Assembly (NCBI GenBank): GCA_963969595.1
Contig: OZ018409.1
Coordinates: forward strand, 23,180,163-23,244,162
Source: Neckera pumila
Lineage: Eukaryota > Streptophyta > Bryopsida > Hypnales > Neckeraceae
Length of the DNA: 64,000 nucleotides
Reading direction: 5' to 3'
Position numbers and translations under genes: made by a program. Shown piece after piece: positions 1-12,409 of this stretch; position 1 is the stretch's first letter; each line of letters starts with the position of its first letter. The notes beneath the pieces were generated by a model. It worked only from the letters and a program-made list of their open reading frames with translations. It was not told the DNA's origin and did not search any database.

Positions 1-900
1 AAGAATAACGGTCAGCTGATTGAACAAGTCATTCGGATCTTCGGTTTTTGGGATCTCCATTTCCACTCCCTTTTCTGGAGTCGACCGGTTGGTAGGAGGG
101 GTCCCTCTCTTGTGAAGAGGCATCATCTTCATCTGCTTCCTCGTCATGAAGTGCTTCTCCTCATCTTCCTCTTTCGTCTCGGGTTCGGATCCGGTTGCGT
201 CCTCCGTCTTGTCATCCAAACCCGACTCCCCGTACTTCAGGATAGATTCTTGAATGTTCCACGTTTTCTCCTCCGTATCCGTGAGGAGTTGGTTGCGATG
301 GTAGAGGTGAAAGAGATAGGGACTCAAAGGAGTGGCCCTACTCTTTCCAATCCTCGTCACAAGCTGGGACACCAGATCGCAAAAGATCCGGGCCCAGTTC
401 ACCTTCCATTCCCCGCTCAGAGAACCAAAAATGGTGTTGCCGTTGGTCATCGTCACCCTCGTCGGCTTCTCCAGGTGGATGATCGGAACCAAGAACTGGT
501 AAAGACAGAGGTGCCGGTTGCTTTTGCAATCCGCGACCGCATATCCGTCTTTGCTGCTCGGCTCTCCATGAAACTTGTCATGGATGAACTCTGCCCTCCG
601 TCCCGCCATGCCGGAACCTCCTATCCGGAAGTTGTAGACTTCCCTCCACCTCTCTTTTTCCCACTCGGTCGGGTGGCCCCGGACAGTGTTGCCGAACTGA
701 TTCGACATTTTGCACTTGAGCTCCCTCACCATCCGCTCCTCCCTAAACCCCTAGGATTTATCCATCAACACCAGTCAGCCCATCGTGTTGAGATCCTCCA
801 TGAGCTCGGTCCTCGCCGGTTCCTCGGAAGGGATGACCGAAACTACTTTCCGGAGCTTGATCTTGGAGGAGGAACTAGGCGCTCCTGGTATGCTCTTACA
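1..900 (-). pseudogene. Retroelement-like protein remnant, runs off the left edge
   Basis: On the minus strand one frame reads from about 900 down to base 1 with only two stops, TGA at 777-775 and TAG at 753-751. After the second stop it is open for 250 codons to the window edge; the first ATG there is at 732. The reading has ordinary protein composition: an amphipathic middle part (segments such as ARIFCDLVSQLVTRIGKSR and SPYLFHLYHRNQLL) and a highly acidic, lysine-rich tail. It resembles proteins carried by plant retroelements, but I could not assign a named domain, so the class is an inference. Two in-frame stops and frame changes above 900 suggest decay. A TATA box lies upstream at 1184-1191 on the same strand. 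It could instead be a low-expression host gene. Confidence 0.5.
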
Positions 901-1183
901 AAGCTGAGGCACGGACACGGATTGCTAACTGGACCCTTCCTGGTCGCTACCTCACTCTCTCCTAGCCGCACGTCCTGTTCCTCACTTCCTCTTGTCCAAT
1001 CTCAACCGGAAGACAACACAAAACCTGCAGCCCACACAAGTTTGACCTCTCCTGTACTCTGACGTACCTGGCTTGAAGTTTACACACATACAACAACTCT
1101 GGAGTAGACGAAGGTGTTAAAGCGCTCAAGGTCAACTCCAAAACTTGAGGGAAGTAAAGGAGTGAAAATGGGGACGACCAGCC

Positions 1184-1191
1184 TTTATATA
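1184..1191 (-). promoter_or_regulatory. TATA box upstream of the retroelement-like block
   Basis: The minus strand reads TATATAAAGGC here, a textbook plant TATA box. A pyrimidine-rich leader and a donor-like CAG/GTACGT (1070-1065) follow downstream. Its placement about 290 bases above the coding block fits an LTR or gene promoter. Promoter activity is inferred from sequence only. Confidence 0.5.
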
Positions 1192-1200
1192 GTCCCAGGA

Positions 1201-2429
1201 CCCCTAACTGGTCATTATGACCTTTTCCGGTCCGGTCCATAGCAACCCGGTTCAACCCTAATCCGATCTGAAATAAGTTCTGGATGTGATTCCGCTCCTG
1301 GGCATTGATACTCTGACCGGATCAGATCCAGTTTATCCCTTACTGGATTAGCTTCGTCTATCTTTAGTTTTCTTTTGCCTCCTAGCAAGACCCGGATTCT
1401 AATTTCCCATTTCCGTTCCAACTTTTAGGTAAGCAAACGAAAACCAAAAAATCTGGTTGCAACAGCATTGAAGGTACTCCACCTAAAAACAGTAAATAAA
1501 GAAGGAACTGTAACAAGATCAGTCAACTCCGGGCACGATCCAAAATTCCTCTACTCACGTCAAGCTGCGATATTTGAACAAAATATGCTGCGCCCGGTGC
1601 TCGGTGCCTAGAGCCACAGTGGGGGGCAATTGAGCTATTGGGCACGGCCTATGGTGTCCCAGCCATGCAGGCCGTGCCACAATGTGGATGCTCTAAGACC
1701 ATATGCAATGCAACCGACACCACACACAGTATCGGCACAGTGCAGGGCAGACAATAATTTTTATTTAAAATTGCGCTCCAATGCAACTGGTATGGAGACC
1801 TCCACTTTCATGGCCTTGGTATGCAACTCCACCGGGATCGACATATTTTGTCATTTTGCCTACCCCGGGAAAACTCTCGGCAAGTTGATTTGTGGGAGTC
1901 ATCATAACAAAAAGTGGTAGTATCCAATGGATGCCACGAAAAGTTTATTGGTATGTGCGCTAATCAATTCAACCTTTCTTGTTTCCATAGAAAAGTCCTT
2001 TCTTTAATGTAGATTCTTTTCTTCTTATCTTTTTATAATACCAAAAAGTCCATTTGATGTTTGGATTGCCGACTTTGCATTGGGTTGAATTTTCCAAAGA
2101 AATAATTTATACTATAGAGGCCTTGTGGAACAGCCCGCAATCTGCTCTTGTAGGGCCTTTCTATTGTTGTTGCATTGCAGATGGTTTTTCCTTAAACTTG
2201 AAATATCATTGATAGTCAAACTGTGTTGCATTTAGGGAATAAAATATCAAATGAAGACAAGTTTGAATACTTTAGTTTCTTAACATCTCTAATTGATTAA
2301 CTCTAATTGCCTCAATTTTTTTTGAATTTTTAAACATTTTTGCTTATAGCTTTGTACAGAAACATCATTTACCAAATTTTATGAATTTGGTCAACAAGGA
2401 AGGTTGTCTTTTCCAGATTTAAGTACTAA
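1201..2429. other. Intergenic, no gene seen
   Basis: There is no convincing coding frame. Around 1650-1700 is a GC-richer patch ending TGTGGATGCTCTAAGACC. Its reverse complement resembles the AGAGCATCTCCA-type ends found near 28330, which suggests an old MITE end. The rest becomes AT-rich. Confidence 0.4.
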
Positions 2430-3333
2430 CTCCTAAAGGCCCAAGGCCTTTTTTCTGCCAAAAAACACCTAAAATTGCCATTTTTATAGCAAAGAGGAAA
2501 AAGGATTTGAAAATATTTTTTTGCACATCTAACTATAGGGTCTTACACCTAACTAGTATGAGAATGTGTCAAAAAATTTCAAAATTTTTGACCACACAGA
2601 TTGCAAGATATCTGCTTTTAAAGCAAAAAAAACAAGTTTTTCAACACATTGCGGGACTAGATTTTATGACTTTGAACATTTTTAACTTAAATATTTTGCA
2701 ATATAGAGTTCTGAGATTTAAATCTTTATAGTGGAGGATTGAGTTAAGAGTCTAGAAAAAAAATAAATCCAAAATTACTTAATTTTCATTACTAAAAAAA
2801 ATGTTAAGTAGAAGTAGGTACAAGATAGAAGGAAAATCTAGAATGTTAATATCTTTTATATGGAATTAAAAAGCACTAATTCCAATGGTGAGATTGTTCT
2901 AGCAAAAAAACTAAACCTTGTGGAACTTCTTTTTTTGAAAAATTGTAAAAATTGCATTCAGAAATGAATCCTACAAGTTATTTTTTTCAAGAAGATGTTC
3001 TAAGTGCCCAAAAAACAAGATTGTCCATAACCTTCTCATAAAAAATCTAAATGAAATGAATCAAAGCTTTCCAAATAGACAAAAAAATAATCTATAAGGA
3101 AAAAAATAAAATAAAATAAAATATTCTTTTGTTGTTCCCTATCCTTTATTTTGAGCTTATTTGGGCATAACTTTTTTTCCCAAGCACCGATTGAAAAAAA
3201 AAATTATTATCACAAAGCTTAGCAGTTTTTCTATCTTCAAAAAAAGTTTCAAAAAATCACGACAAAAATTCAGCCCGTAGGTACCTGCCCAAAATCCCAT
3301 TTGTCCCGTAAAGGGACAATGGGCTTTTAGGTG
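2430..3333 (+). mobile_element. TTAA-family non-autonomous DNA element (904 bp)
   Basis: The element starts CTCCTAAAGGCCC and ends GGGCTTTTAGGTG, forming short inverted ends. It is flanked by CTAA on the left (2426-2429) and TTAA on the right (3334-3337), so one flank has mutated. It carries the family's left-end signature (CAAAAAACACC then AAATTGCCATTT) and shares its interior with the copy at 31596-32522. No coding capacity is visible. Orientation is set by the signature end. Confidence 0.75.
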
Positions 3334-3337
3334 TTAA

Positions 3338-3915
3338 ATTGGATTAATGAGAAGTTAGTTGGACTAAGCAGTCCGTTCATTGTCAAAAATATGGATGGTG
3401 TAGTGCTTCATGGTTAATATACAACAATGATGTTGACTTCTTTGATACTAACACATTAGACAAGTTGCAAATGAACATCAACCTAAAAGTTGTACTAAAA
3501 ACAAATAAGCTAAGATGGTACCAAATTTGCATTGCTAAAAAAGTAGAAGATGGATGTCAAGGACATAAACAAGAGCCCAATTTCTATTTTTGGATTTTAC
3601 ATGGAGGACACAAGTCTAGGTAATGGTGAGAAATTGATCAACATTTAGTAATTAGTACAATTTGGCAAGTTCTAGCATCTACTTTCTACTACATTTGAAA
3701 ACTTTTGAAAACTTTCTAAAAAATGAATATTTAATGGAAACTTGAAGTTGAGACTTCCAACAAGTGAACCATGTTTTTGAATAGAGCGGAATATTATGGA
3801 AATCCTAGTAACTAACAACCTTTAGGTCAAAGTCGATTCATACATATTTGTAATGCATTTACAAGCATAGGGTCTACTTTATAAGGCCATAGTGTGCAGT
3901 AAAAGAAATAAAACT
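3338..3915. other. AT-rich spacer between two TTAA elements
   Basis: No coding frame, RNA gene or clear repeat boundary is visible. Confidence 0.4.
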
Positions 3916-3919
3916 TTAA

Positions 3920-4805
3920 TCCCTAAAGTTCCAAGGTCTTGTTTTTTTTAATCAAAAAACATTTGAAATTGCCAATTTTATTGTAAAGATTATATAAGTG
4001 AATTTTTTTCCATATTCAATTGCAAAATCTTACAGTAGACTAGTATGAATATGTGGAATAAATTTTAGAACTTTGCCTGAATAGAAAGGAAGATATATAT
4101 TGATTAAAAGTGAAGAAAATATAATTTTTTGCTCCTTGCTTAGCTAGATTTTTTTGCTGTAATGCTTCTTAACTTAAAGTTTTTGCACCACTAATTTTGA
4201 ATTTTGAAGTTGAAGAGTTGAGTTGAAAAATTTAGAAAACAAAATTCAATGAACACATAATTTTCATTCTTAAAAGAACTATTATGTCAACATAGACATG
4301 AGAAAGATGGAAAAATTAAATCTATACTATATCTAAGATGGAGTTGAAATATACCAACTCCAACAATGAGATTGTTCTAGAAAACAAACTAAACTTTGTG
4401 GATCCTTTTTCTTGAAAATTGAGTTAAAAACTGAATCTTATAAGATATTTTTGGAAAAAAATGCTATGAGTACTTGACAAACAAGACTCTCCTTGACTTT
4501 CTCATCACTAGCCTAAATAGAATGAATCAAAGCTTTCTATATAGGCAAAAGTCTTTTATTTGAGAACCAAATTTCCAAAAAATGTACTTGGAATTTTTAT
4601 GATTAATTTTGCGTTGCATAGCAAATTGTTTTTTGAGTTTAGGATAGCGTAAATTTTGCTCTTGGATACCAATTGAATTAAATAATTTTATCCCTCTAAA
4701 TCTAATGCGTATTCCTATCTTCAAAAAATGTTTCAAAAAATCACGTCAAAAGTGAAGATTATAGTAGCTTGCCCACCTTCAAGTAGTAATTGGGACTTTA
4801 GGGGG
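3920..4805 (+). mobile_element. TTAA-family element, diverged copy (886 bp)
   Basis: It starts TCCCTAAAGTTCC just after TTAA (3916-3919) and ends TTGGGACTTTAGGGGG before TATA (4806-4809), a decayed TTAA. The interior follows the same order as the copy at 2430-3333 but with more differences. Non-coding. Confidence 0.7.
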
Positions 4806-4809
4806 TATA

Positions 4810-6400
4810 AGTCATACAAGTAAATTTAAAGCCATGAACAAATTGACATCCTTTTTTTGGCACCTTTCAATATCTATGAATCAAATCTCTAGCCATCTAA
4901 ACTCTCTTTCTTCACCAAGATGACTATTTGAAGTTTCTCCTATTACGTTAGATTGATCATCTTCTTTTTTCATATTACAATTTTAGAATTTCAACTATTT
5001 TAATACCTTTATAAATTTCATATATATTAGAAATTAATTTTTTTGAAAAGAACAAAATTCTAATAAAAAATTTTAAATTTCAAAATCTATAAAAAATTAA
5101 ATTAAATTAAAATTTTTAAGTATATAGGTAATAAATTTACAAATTCTATTATTATAATGTATATTTTAAAAAAAAACAGGTAAAGGCGCTTGTCAGGGTG
5201 ATTTTTTGAACTTAATAGATCAGTGATGACACTTGTTGCATGATCAAATTTGGGTATTGGAATGAATGGTTTAACGGTTTTTGAAGAATGTGAAAGTGTT
5301 CTTCTCCTTGTACGTGTAGGGTGGAAACTGATTGCAATCAAGTGCCTGGATGGCTGCAATAACGATCCTTCAGAAATGGCACATAGATGCATCCTAGCCA
5401 AATTATGAATCCTGCCTTGTTGATGCCACAATATAAGCAGAGCGATGGTGAGGCTTTTCTTGCAAAATCGTGTAACTTGCATTGATCAGAGTTTTTGATG
5501 AGTAAGCTCAGCAGTTCAGGCTAGGAATTCTTGTCCACTTCCATGACTGTAGAATTCCGTGCATTGACTTGTGTTGTCACCATTTGTGTTTCTACTCAAT
5601 TGACTTTGCACAGCATAGCTACTTTGCACAACAGCTACTTCTTCATTCGATGTTCATAATGTAGACACTGTAATTGCAGATTTTGTTAGGATATAAACGC
5701 ATCTTCTCTTGGACATTACATTGACTCTGTTCACTTGATCCTCTGGCAGGTTCATTGACAAAATTGAGGAAACCAAATACATAGCAGCATCTTCCAAAAT
5801 CGATAGCGTCTAAGTGGGGTGATTTACTATTGTTACAAACCAAGGGAGAACGGAGCATTTTCGGCATTGACATCTCTGTCACAAGTAATTAATGAATTAG
5901 CAAAATCCTTTTTAAATCCATATAGTCATGCATTGTGATTAAGGTAGGCACAAGACGGTACTAAGTTAGTTCTGGTTGTGTTGTCGTAACTAATATGTAA
6001 AAGACAAGCCGGACTCTAGAGAGGGGAAGATTATTGTAGGTATTTAGTTCTAACGCTTCTTCTCCCTGTGATAGGGATTGACAACACTCTACTGATCAAA
6101 ATCACGGTCTTCATTGCTGCAAGCAGCCTATAAATTTGGTAAGATCAAAACTCACCTGTACTTTGAATTACATGAATGCAAAAGAATGATCTCACCTCAC
6201 AAATGCTGTTGCGAAAACTTCACTTGCATACCACATGATGTTGCCAAATTTTTTGAAACAAAAGCCTTTGCCAATTGTAACTATCTGCATGTCTGCAATG
6301 GTGGGAGGCAGGCCATTAGTTGAAAGACAACAATCATGCAAAATCTAATAGAGCCGGTGCAAGGGCCATGCAGACGTGAAGATGCACAAAACAATGACAT
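4810..6400. other. Intergenic, no gene recognised
   Basis: Short open frames occur on both strands but none matches a protein family I know. About 5200-6300 has a more mixed composition than the AT-rich repeats to its left and could hold an untranslated or decayed gene fragment. No boundaries can be supported. Confidence 0.35.
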
Positions 6401-6429
6401 CGGCATTAAGGCAGTTGAAGATTGTCGAT

Positions 6430-8330
6430 GGCAGGGAGCATGGTCCAGCGGCATGTTGAAGTTGGCTTTCAAAGTAGTGGAGCGAGGAGGGAGATTGCGG
6501 ATTATGGCACGCCATTAAGGCATCCCAGCATTGTCACTCCGAGATCACCTATATGGTTGAACTCTAACAAGGAAGTGTGGGCGGCAAGGTGTTCTCACTG
6601 CTCAAGAAGAAGAAGAAATAGAACATTACCTCTTCCAAATGCAAGATCTCGGCTATCCTCTTACCATTGCGCAACTACGTTTGAAAGTTGTAGAATTGGT
6701 ACAGAGACAGGAGACTCCATTTTGAGATGGTGTTCCTGGCGTTGGTTGGTGGCGACAACAATACCCTGATCTTGTGCTACGATCCACTCAAGGCCTGGAG
6801 ACCAATAGAACAAGAGGGTTATGTCCAAAAAACGTCCAATCGTTTTATCACAATCTTCACACCCTATATGCTCTACGCAGCTACAATGAAAATCATATCT
6901 AGAATTGCGACGAAACGGGAGCATAGGCTGGGAGTTACGGTGGCAATACCTTGGTATTTGCAAAGCGGGGTAGCCGATCTATCCACAGCATCATACCAGA
7001 CCAGCGAGAGTGGCTTAGCGTCCTTGCTTGCGTGAGTGCTGCTGGTGAGTACATTCCGCATTTTTACATCTTTAGTGGCAAGCGAATCAGGAGTAACTAC
7101 ATAGAGAAGTGTGAGGAGAACTCAACCATGGCCATGCAAGCAAAAGCTTGGATGACCAGTCATTTATTTTTATCCTGGATCTCACATTTTGTGAAATCAC
7201 TTGAGGGGAGGGGAGGCATTTCCCCTACCAATTGACACTTATTAATACTAGATGGTTATGGATTGCACGTCACCCTAGAGGTAGTGCACAAGGCATCTGC
7301 CATTGGCCTAGATGTCTTGACTTTGCCGTTACATACTAGTCACAAACTACAACCTCTAGATGTAAGTGTGTTCAGGCCCTTCAAGTGTGCCTTCCGTGCT
7401 TACAGAGATGCATGGACACTACAGAATAGAGGAAGAGGTGCACAAAAAGAGGACTTGGCACATTGGATAGATTTGGCATTGAAGAGAGCTCTTACTGTCT
7501 CAATCATCCAAAAAGGATTTGCTAGCACTGGAATATGGCCCTACAACCCCTATGCTTTAGAAAGAAAAATGGGACCTAGTCGACAGTTTCTAGTGGCTAT
7601 TGATCTTTCTAGGCCTGAGAACAAGGACACTATGGAAGGAAGCACGTCTTTGGCTGCAGAAATGGGAGACTTGCAAGCTCACAAAGGTATAGATGTTGGT
7701 GACGATGACGACCACAAATAAATTGCCAATGTTGCTGCAGTGCCGCAATCATCCTCTGAAGCCAGCAATGAGGAAGAGGACGACAATATGGACTTACCTT
7801 CCGACAATGATGGCTTGGAGGAGATCCATGGTGATCGCATCGTCAACTCTCAGCAATAACAACGACATTTTTTCATCGGCAGTGCAGCACCCCACGATGC
7901 AGATCTGGCCTCCGACTCCGAAGCTTCCGGCGAAGGTGTAGTAGCTTCACCAGGCGAGCAGTTTGCAGCACCACCAAATTTTTTCCATCTCCCGGAGGTT
8001 CACGGACCTGCGCACAAGAGGCAAAGAGTAGATCCTATCATTGATTATTCCAAGTCGATCATAATGACAAGTGAAGATTATTTGAGGGCAATGGAAGAAA
8101 AAGCACGATTGAAGGAGGAAGCGCAGAAGGCAAGAGAACAAAAGAAGAGGGAGGCTGAATTGACGAAGCAATAATGAATTCAAGACAAAAAGCTTAAAGA
8201 CATAGAAAAGAAGAAACGACGTGAAGATGTTGCAACTCGCAAAGCATTCAAAGAACGATGGTTTGCAGCGGCAATGGCAAGAATGGGAGAGGAGCTCCAT
8301 TGCCGAATCAAGTTGGCTGAGCCTCCCCTT
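6430..8330 (+). pseudogene. Pogo/Tigger-like (CENP-B/DDE_1) transposase, decayed
   Basis: Joined fragments in shifting frames follow the domain order of a plant pogo-type transposase. First comes a psq-type helix-turn-helix (GGRLRIMARH, about 6488-6517), then a CENP-B-like DNA-binding part (LTAQEEEEIEHYLFQMQDLG, about 6591-6650). The DDE core follows with CDETGA (first Asp codon 6909-6911) and LILDGYGLHV (second Asp codon 7251-7253). Next are LPLHTSHKLQPLDVSVFRPF (from about 7323) and FASTGIWPYNP (from about 7518). A charged, coiled-coil C-terminal part (AMEEKARLKEEAQKA) lies at about 8090-8135. Stops interrupt it, for example near 6516, 6925, 7231 and 8172, and several frame changes are needed, so it cannot make an active enzyme. 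I found no terminal inverted repeats for it. Confidence 0.85.
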
Positions 8331-8339
8331 CTCGGACAA

Positions 8340-9834
8340 TACCGTGGATTTTCCTTACCTATTGTCCTCCCATATATTGCCGTAATCAGGCAATTGCGAT
8401 TGGGCGGCTACAAGCAAAATGTGCAAGTCGTCTACATGATCCGACATTGCATACCACTCCTCCTCCGTGGGTGCATTGCGGCGATGGACGTTGGCCAATC
8501 AAAGCATCAAACAACAAGGGAGATGTCGGAGGAAGTAAGTTACTGTAGAAACTGCGACTTCAACGGCTACTAACAAGCAGACAACATGGTGGGGATGCGC
8601 GCCAAAGTGACCATATATAGACTCCAAAAGCGTGGGTAACAATTTCAAAAGAGCCAACCTGTCCTTGTGGTATGGTCGGATTTGAGTTTGTCAAGCTCAA
8701 AGTTCTGGGCTCCACAAAGCAGTGATAGCATTGGAGAACTGTCAGTATGAGCGGCAGTTAGGGGTCGAGATAGGGTCCAATGTTGGGTAGGTTTTCATGT
8801 AGCAACACTCGGGCAAGTGTGCCAAAGTTGCTCACTTTCCGATCAGCATGACTCAGCCATGGAGTGGCCTATAGGCTACTATAGGCACCTATGGATCTCG
8901 ATTTTGAACGTTCATAAAACATTATTCATGTTCTTTTTTCAGATTCTTTCTGCATCCTTCAACTGGCCTTTGAAAGGCTAATTCATTGAGTGGTTTCTTT
9001 GATCTCCTAGATTCTTCCCCATACCTGATCTACTTAAACAAACGGGTATGGATTTGCCTACCTTAACTAACGTTGTTGGGTCTTGTGTCGGTTTTACCTT
9101 GAACCCTAAAAGGAAGTGTATATGACCACTTTTATGAACCTCAAAATCCTTCCCTCTATATGCAACTTTATTTGAATGATATTTTTTATACTATAGTTTT
9201 CAAAGATGAAATTTGTTTATATTCTATAAGTCATAAGAATTCCAATTTTTTGTGAGGATTTGATATTGCTATAAATTTTGAATACAAAAATATCATGTCA
9301 AATAGATAAAAATAATGAAAAAATCTCAAATTTTTTCTATAGATTGTACACTATAGTATACAACATATGTAGTACAAATCAGTTTGCAAAGTTACTATTT
9401 TAAAATTAAAAATCAATACAACATAGTTATAGGTTCAAAACTCAAATTGCAATTTTGAAATGTAAATTTTAGGAGTATTTGTTGGATTAATTAGACTTTA
9501 TACACTTCATTTCATTAACGGTCTGAAATCATAAAAATTTGATTTTTATGGCAAAAGTATAGATAAAGAGAAAGTAGCAAAAATTGTCAAAAATTCATTT
9601 TTCAGTGATGTGTAGATTTGCCGTTTCTTATATAAGAAAGTCAAACAAAAATCAAAAGCACCTAACACATTTTATTGAATTTTTGTCCTAAAGACCTCTC
9701 TCTCAAAAGAAATTGGATTAGAAAAGTATTTATTTCCATCCTTGAAGCCTCTCAATTCATTCCAAAAACACAATGTCTTTTCAAGAATTTTAGTGTTAAA
9801 ACACCTACATATCCACCAAGTGGCATTGCATGGT
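8340..9834. other. Intergenic, no gene seen
   Basis: There is no supported gene. A stretch at about 9010-9070, containing AAACAAACGGGTATGG and TTTGCCTACCTTA, recurs inverted near 41525-41590, so it is dispersed repeat sequence. The remainder is AT-rich. Confidence 0.4.
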
Positions 9835-9838
9835 TTAA

Positions 9839-10075
9839 CCTCTAAAGTCCCATTGTTCCCTTGGGGGACAAAATGAATTTCAAGTAGGCTCCAATGGTCT
9901 CAATTTTCACTATGATTTTTTGAATTTTTTTTTGAAGATAGGAAAACACATTAGCTTTTGGAAAATATAATTTTCATTTCAATGAGTGCTTGAAAGAGAA
10001 AATTATGCCCATAACCCATCTTTTGGGCCAAGCACTCATTGAAATGAAAATTATAATCCTCCAAAACTAGTCAAG
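9839..10075 (-). mobile_element. Truncated TTAA-family end with perfect hairpin
   Basis: TTAA (9835-9838) is followed by CCTCTAAAGTCCC and then the family's right-end sequence in reverse orientation. The match is lost at about 10075. Inside is a perfect 26-bp inverted repeat, 9966-9991 against 10030-10055, with a 38-base loop. The full-length copies have only one of the two arms, so this copy carries a local inverted duplication. Confidence 0.6.
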
Positions 10076-10549
10076 CAAAGTGAATATATTACAATTCTAC
10101 TTGATGTGAATTTGAGTCATAAGAATGATCCTTTTTGAATTTGAGCCCAATCAATGAAATGAAGTCAATGAAGTTTAGTTTCTACTCTAGCTTCTAAAAA
10201 TATCTGAAATTAATATTTTATTGCATTTTGAAATTTGGCCTAATATTGCGTAGCTTGATTTTTTAATTACAAAAATTTATGATAAGTTTTTTATTCTTTG
10301 ATATTCTAAATATTATATACTTGTGGAGGATATTTTAGAATTTTAATTCTTTTTCCTTAAAAAATTTGCAATTTTTTCAAACTTTTACAAACAAATCATT
10401 AAATTAAACATGATTTATATAGGACGTGTGATTTCATCTCTAAAAATAAGTATAGTATTTTAATCATAAATAGTCAAAACTTAATACATATATAATGAAA
10501 GGATTTGAAGTTTAAATCCAATGCCATAGACTCATCCTTTCAAAGCTAA
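10076..10549. other. AT-rich spacer
   Basis: No gene, RNA or repeat boundary can be supported here. Confidence 0.4.
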
Positions 10550-10553
10550 ATAA

Positions 10554-12405
10554 TCCCTAAAGGTTTTCGACTATGTTTTCACCAAAACTGTTCCAAAACT
10601 GTCATTTCTAGTAAAGTACCAAATTTAAAATAAAAAAACATTTTTTAGGCACATGTAACCGTAGGATCTTGTAGTGCATTGGTTTGGGAAGATGTGGAAA
10701 AATTTCAGAATTTTCCACCATGTAGATTGCAAGATAATAGCGTTTGAAATGACAAAAATGCTTTTTTTGTCCCTGCAGAAAACCGGATAGTTGCACTTAC
10801 AAGGTCACATTTATATGAAGAAATGTCCAAAATGGTGGTAACTCTTTGGTTTCATTCTTCAAAGCAAGTTGAATACATGCTTGAAAAATTTCAAATTATT
10901 TGGAATTGTACGACATATAGGAAAAAAATATTAAGTAGAAAGAAGTAGAGAATGATTCAAAACACGAAATTGTTAAGAATTTAATTATGGAATTGAAAAT
11001 GTCAATCCCAACAGTTGTAGTGTTGCAATAAACAATATACATCCTATGCTTTTATTTTTTTCAAAAAATATTAAAAATTGAGTTAAATAAGGACTTCAAA
11101 GTTTATTTTAGAGTAGGAAATCTATAATTGCCCTCAAATTAGAACACCTCATAATTTTCATCTCATAAATAAAAATGGAATTATTCAAAGATTTGTATGT
11201 GTACATAAATCTAAAGAACCAATTTCAAATTTTTATTTTTTTAAAAAGTGATTTTTTAGAAAAAATTTGAGCTGCCTGCCAACCATTGAAAATGACATAT
11301 CATCCAATAATTTTTTAACCATGTAGTCAAAAGTTTTGAAAATTGTTGGCCCTTAACCCCTAAAGGACCGAGGTGATTTTCCTACCAAAAACCATTCAAA
11401 ACTGTCATTTCTATTGCAAAGAGAAAAGAGATTAAAAATTTGTTTTCTTTTGCATATCCAACCATAAGATCTTGTACTTGACTAGTATATGAATATGTGG
11501 AAGAAATTTCAGAAACTTTGACCATGTAGATTGCAAGATATATGCATTTAAAGTGAAGAAAACAAATTTTTTTCCACCTTGCTTCACTAGATTTTTTGGC
11601 TTTGAATCTTTTTAGTTCAAATTTTTTGCACTACTGATTTCGATTTTCTACTTATTTATGTTAAGTAGTTGAGTTGAGAATCTACCAAAAAAATTTAGGA
11701 AAAAAAACACTTAATTTTCACTCATTAAAAAATTGTTAAGTAGAAGTAGGTACAAGATTGAAGAAAAAACTAAATTGTTAATAGCTTTTAGATGGAATTG
11801 AATCACAATAATCCCAACCGTGAGATTGTCCTAGCAAGAAAATCTAACCCTATCTAACAAAAAAAATTGAAAAATTCTCAAAATTGCATTCAAAAATGAA
11901 TTCTACAACTTATTTTTTCAAGAAGATGCTTAGATTGCCCGAAAAACTAAGATTGTCCATAACTTTCTCATTATTAGTCCAAATTGAATGAAACAAAGCT
12001 TCACATGTAGACAAAAATATAATCTTTGAAGAAAAAATTTGAAAAAAAATTATTTTGACTTTTTGTGATTTTTTTTGGGCTGCCCGCAAAATTCCAATTT
12101 TACTTATTGTGCCATAACTTTTGCTCCCGGGCATCAATTAAAATAAAAATTATATATTCGCAAATATCTTGCAAAAATACACAACCTCAAAAAATCCCAA
12201 AAAATATTACTAAAAATTGAGATCGTAGGAACCTGCCCAGACCCAAATTGTCCCCCGAGGGGACAACCTGTCCTTTAGGGGTTAAAGATACTCCTTAGTA
12301 CACACATTTTGTGAGATTTTCAAAGAAAAAATGTAAAATCTCCATTTGTAATGAGCTACCCAAAATCGCTATGTTGACAAAAAATGTTGTTTGGTCCTTT
12401 AGGGG
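10554..12405 (+). mobile_element. TTAA-family host element split by a nested copy
   Basis: The outer element runs from TCCCTAAAGG (10554) to CCTTTAGGGG (12405), flanked by ATAA on both sides (10550-10553 and 12406-12409). A second family member with one TTAA duplicate (929 bases) sits inside it. Removing that leaves 923 bp, exactly the length of the copies at 29463-30385 and 37043-37965. The interior matches those copies in reverse complement. Non-coding. Confidence 0.85.
11357..12281 (+). mobile_element. TTAA-family element nested in another member (925 bp)
   Basis: It starts CCCCTAAAGGACC and ends GTCCTTTAGGGG, with TTAA on both sides (11353-11356 and 12282-12285). Unoccupied versions of the same host position exist at about 37157-37170, 28848-28860 and 29328-29342. 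Each has one TTAA, for example AGCTTTAAGGCCCAACAG. The insertion therefore duplicated TTAA. The interior matches 31596-32522 and 49977-50875. Confidence 0.9.
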
Positions 12406-12409
12406 ATAA

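Noticed and set aside
112..1062. Long plus-strand open frame of 316 codons
   Set aside because: It is the antisense of the minus-strand retroelement-like reading, with unnatural composition and no family match.
1025..1067. Possible 43-bp intron (CAG/GTACGT to GCAG/G) in the retroelement leader
   Set aside because: It is shorter than plant introns normally allow; kept only as a donor-like note.
2430..2443. CCCTAAA/TTTAGGG words suggesting interstitial telomere repeats
   Set aside because: They occur singly at the element ends and never as tandem arrays; they are part of the TTAA-family termini.
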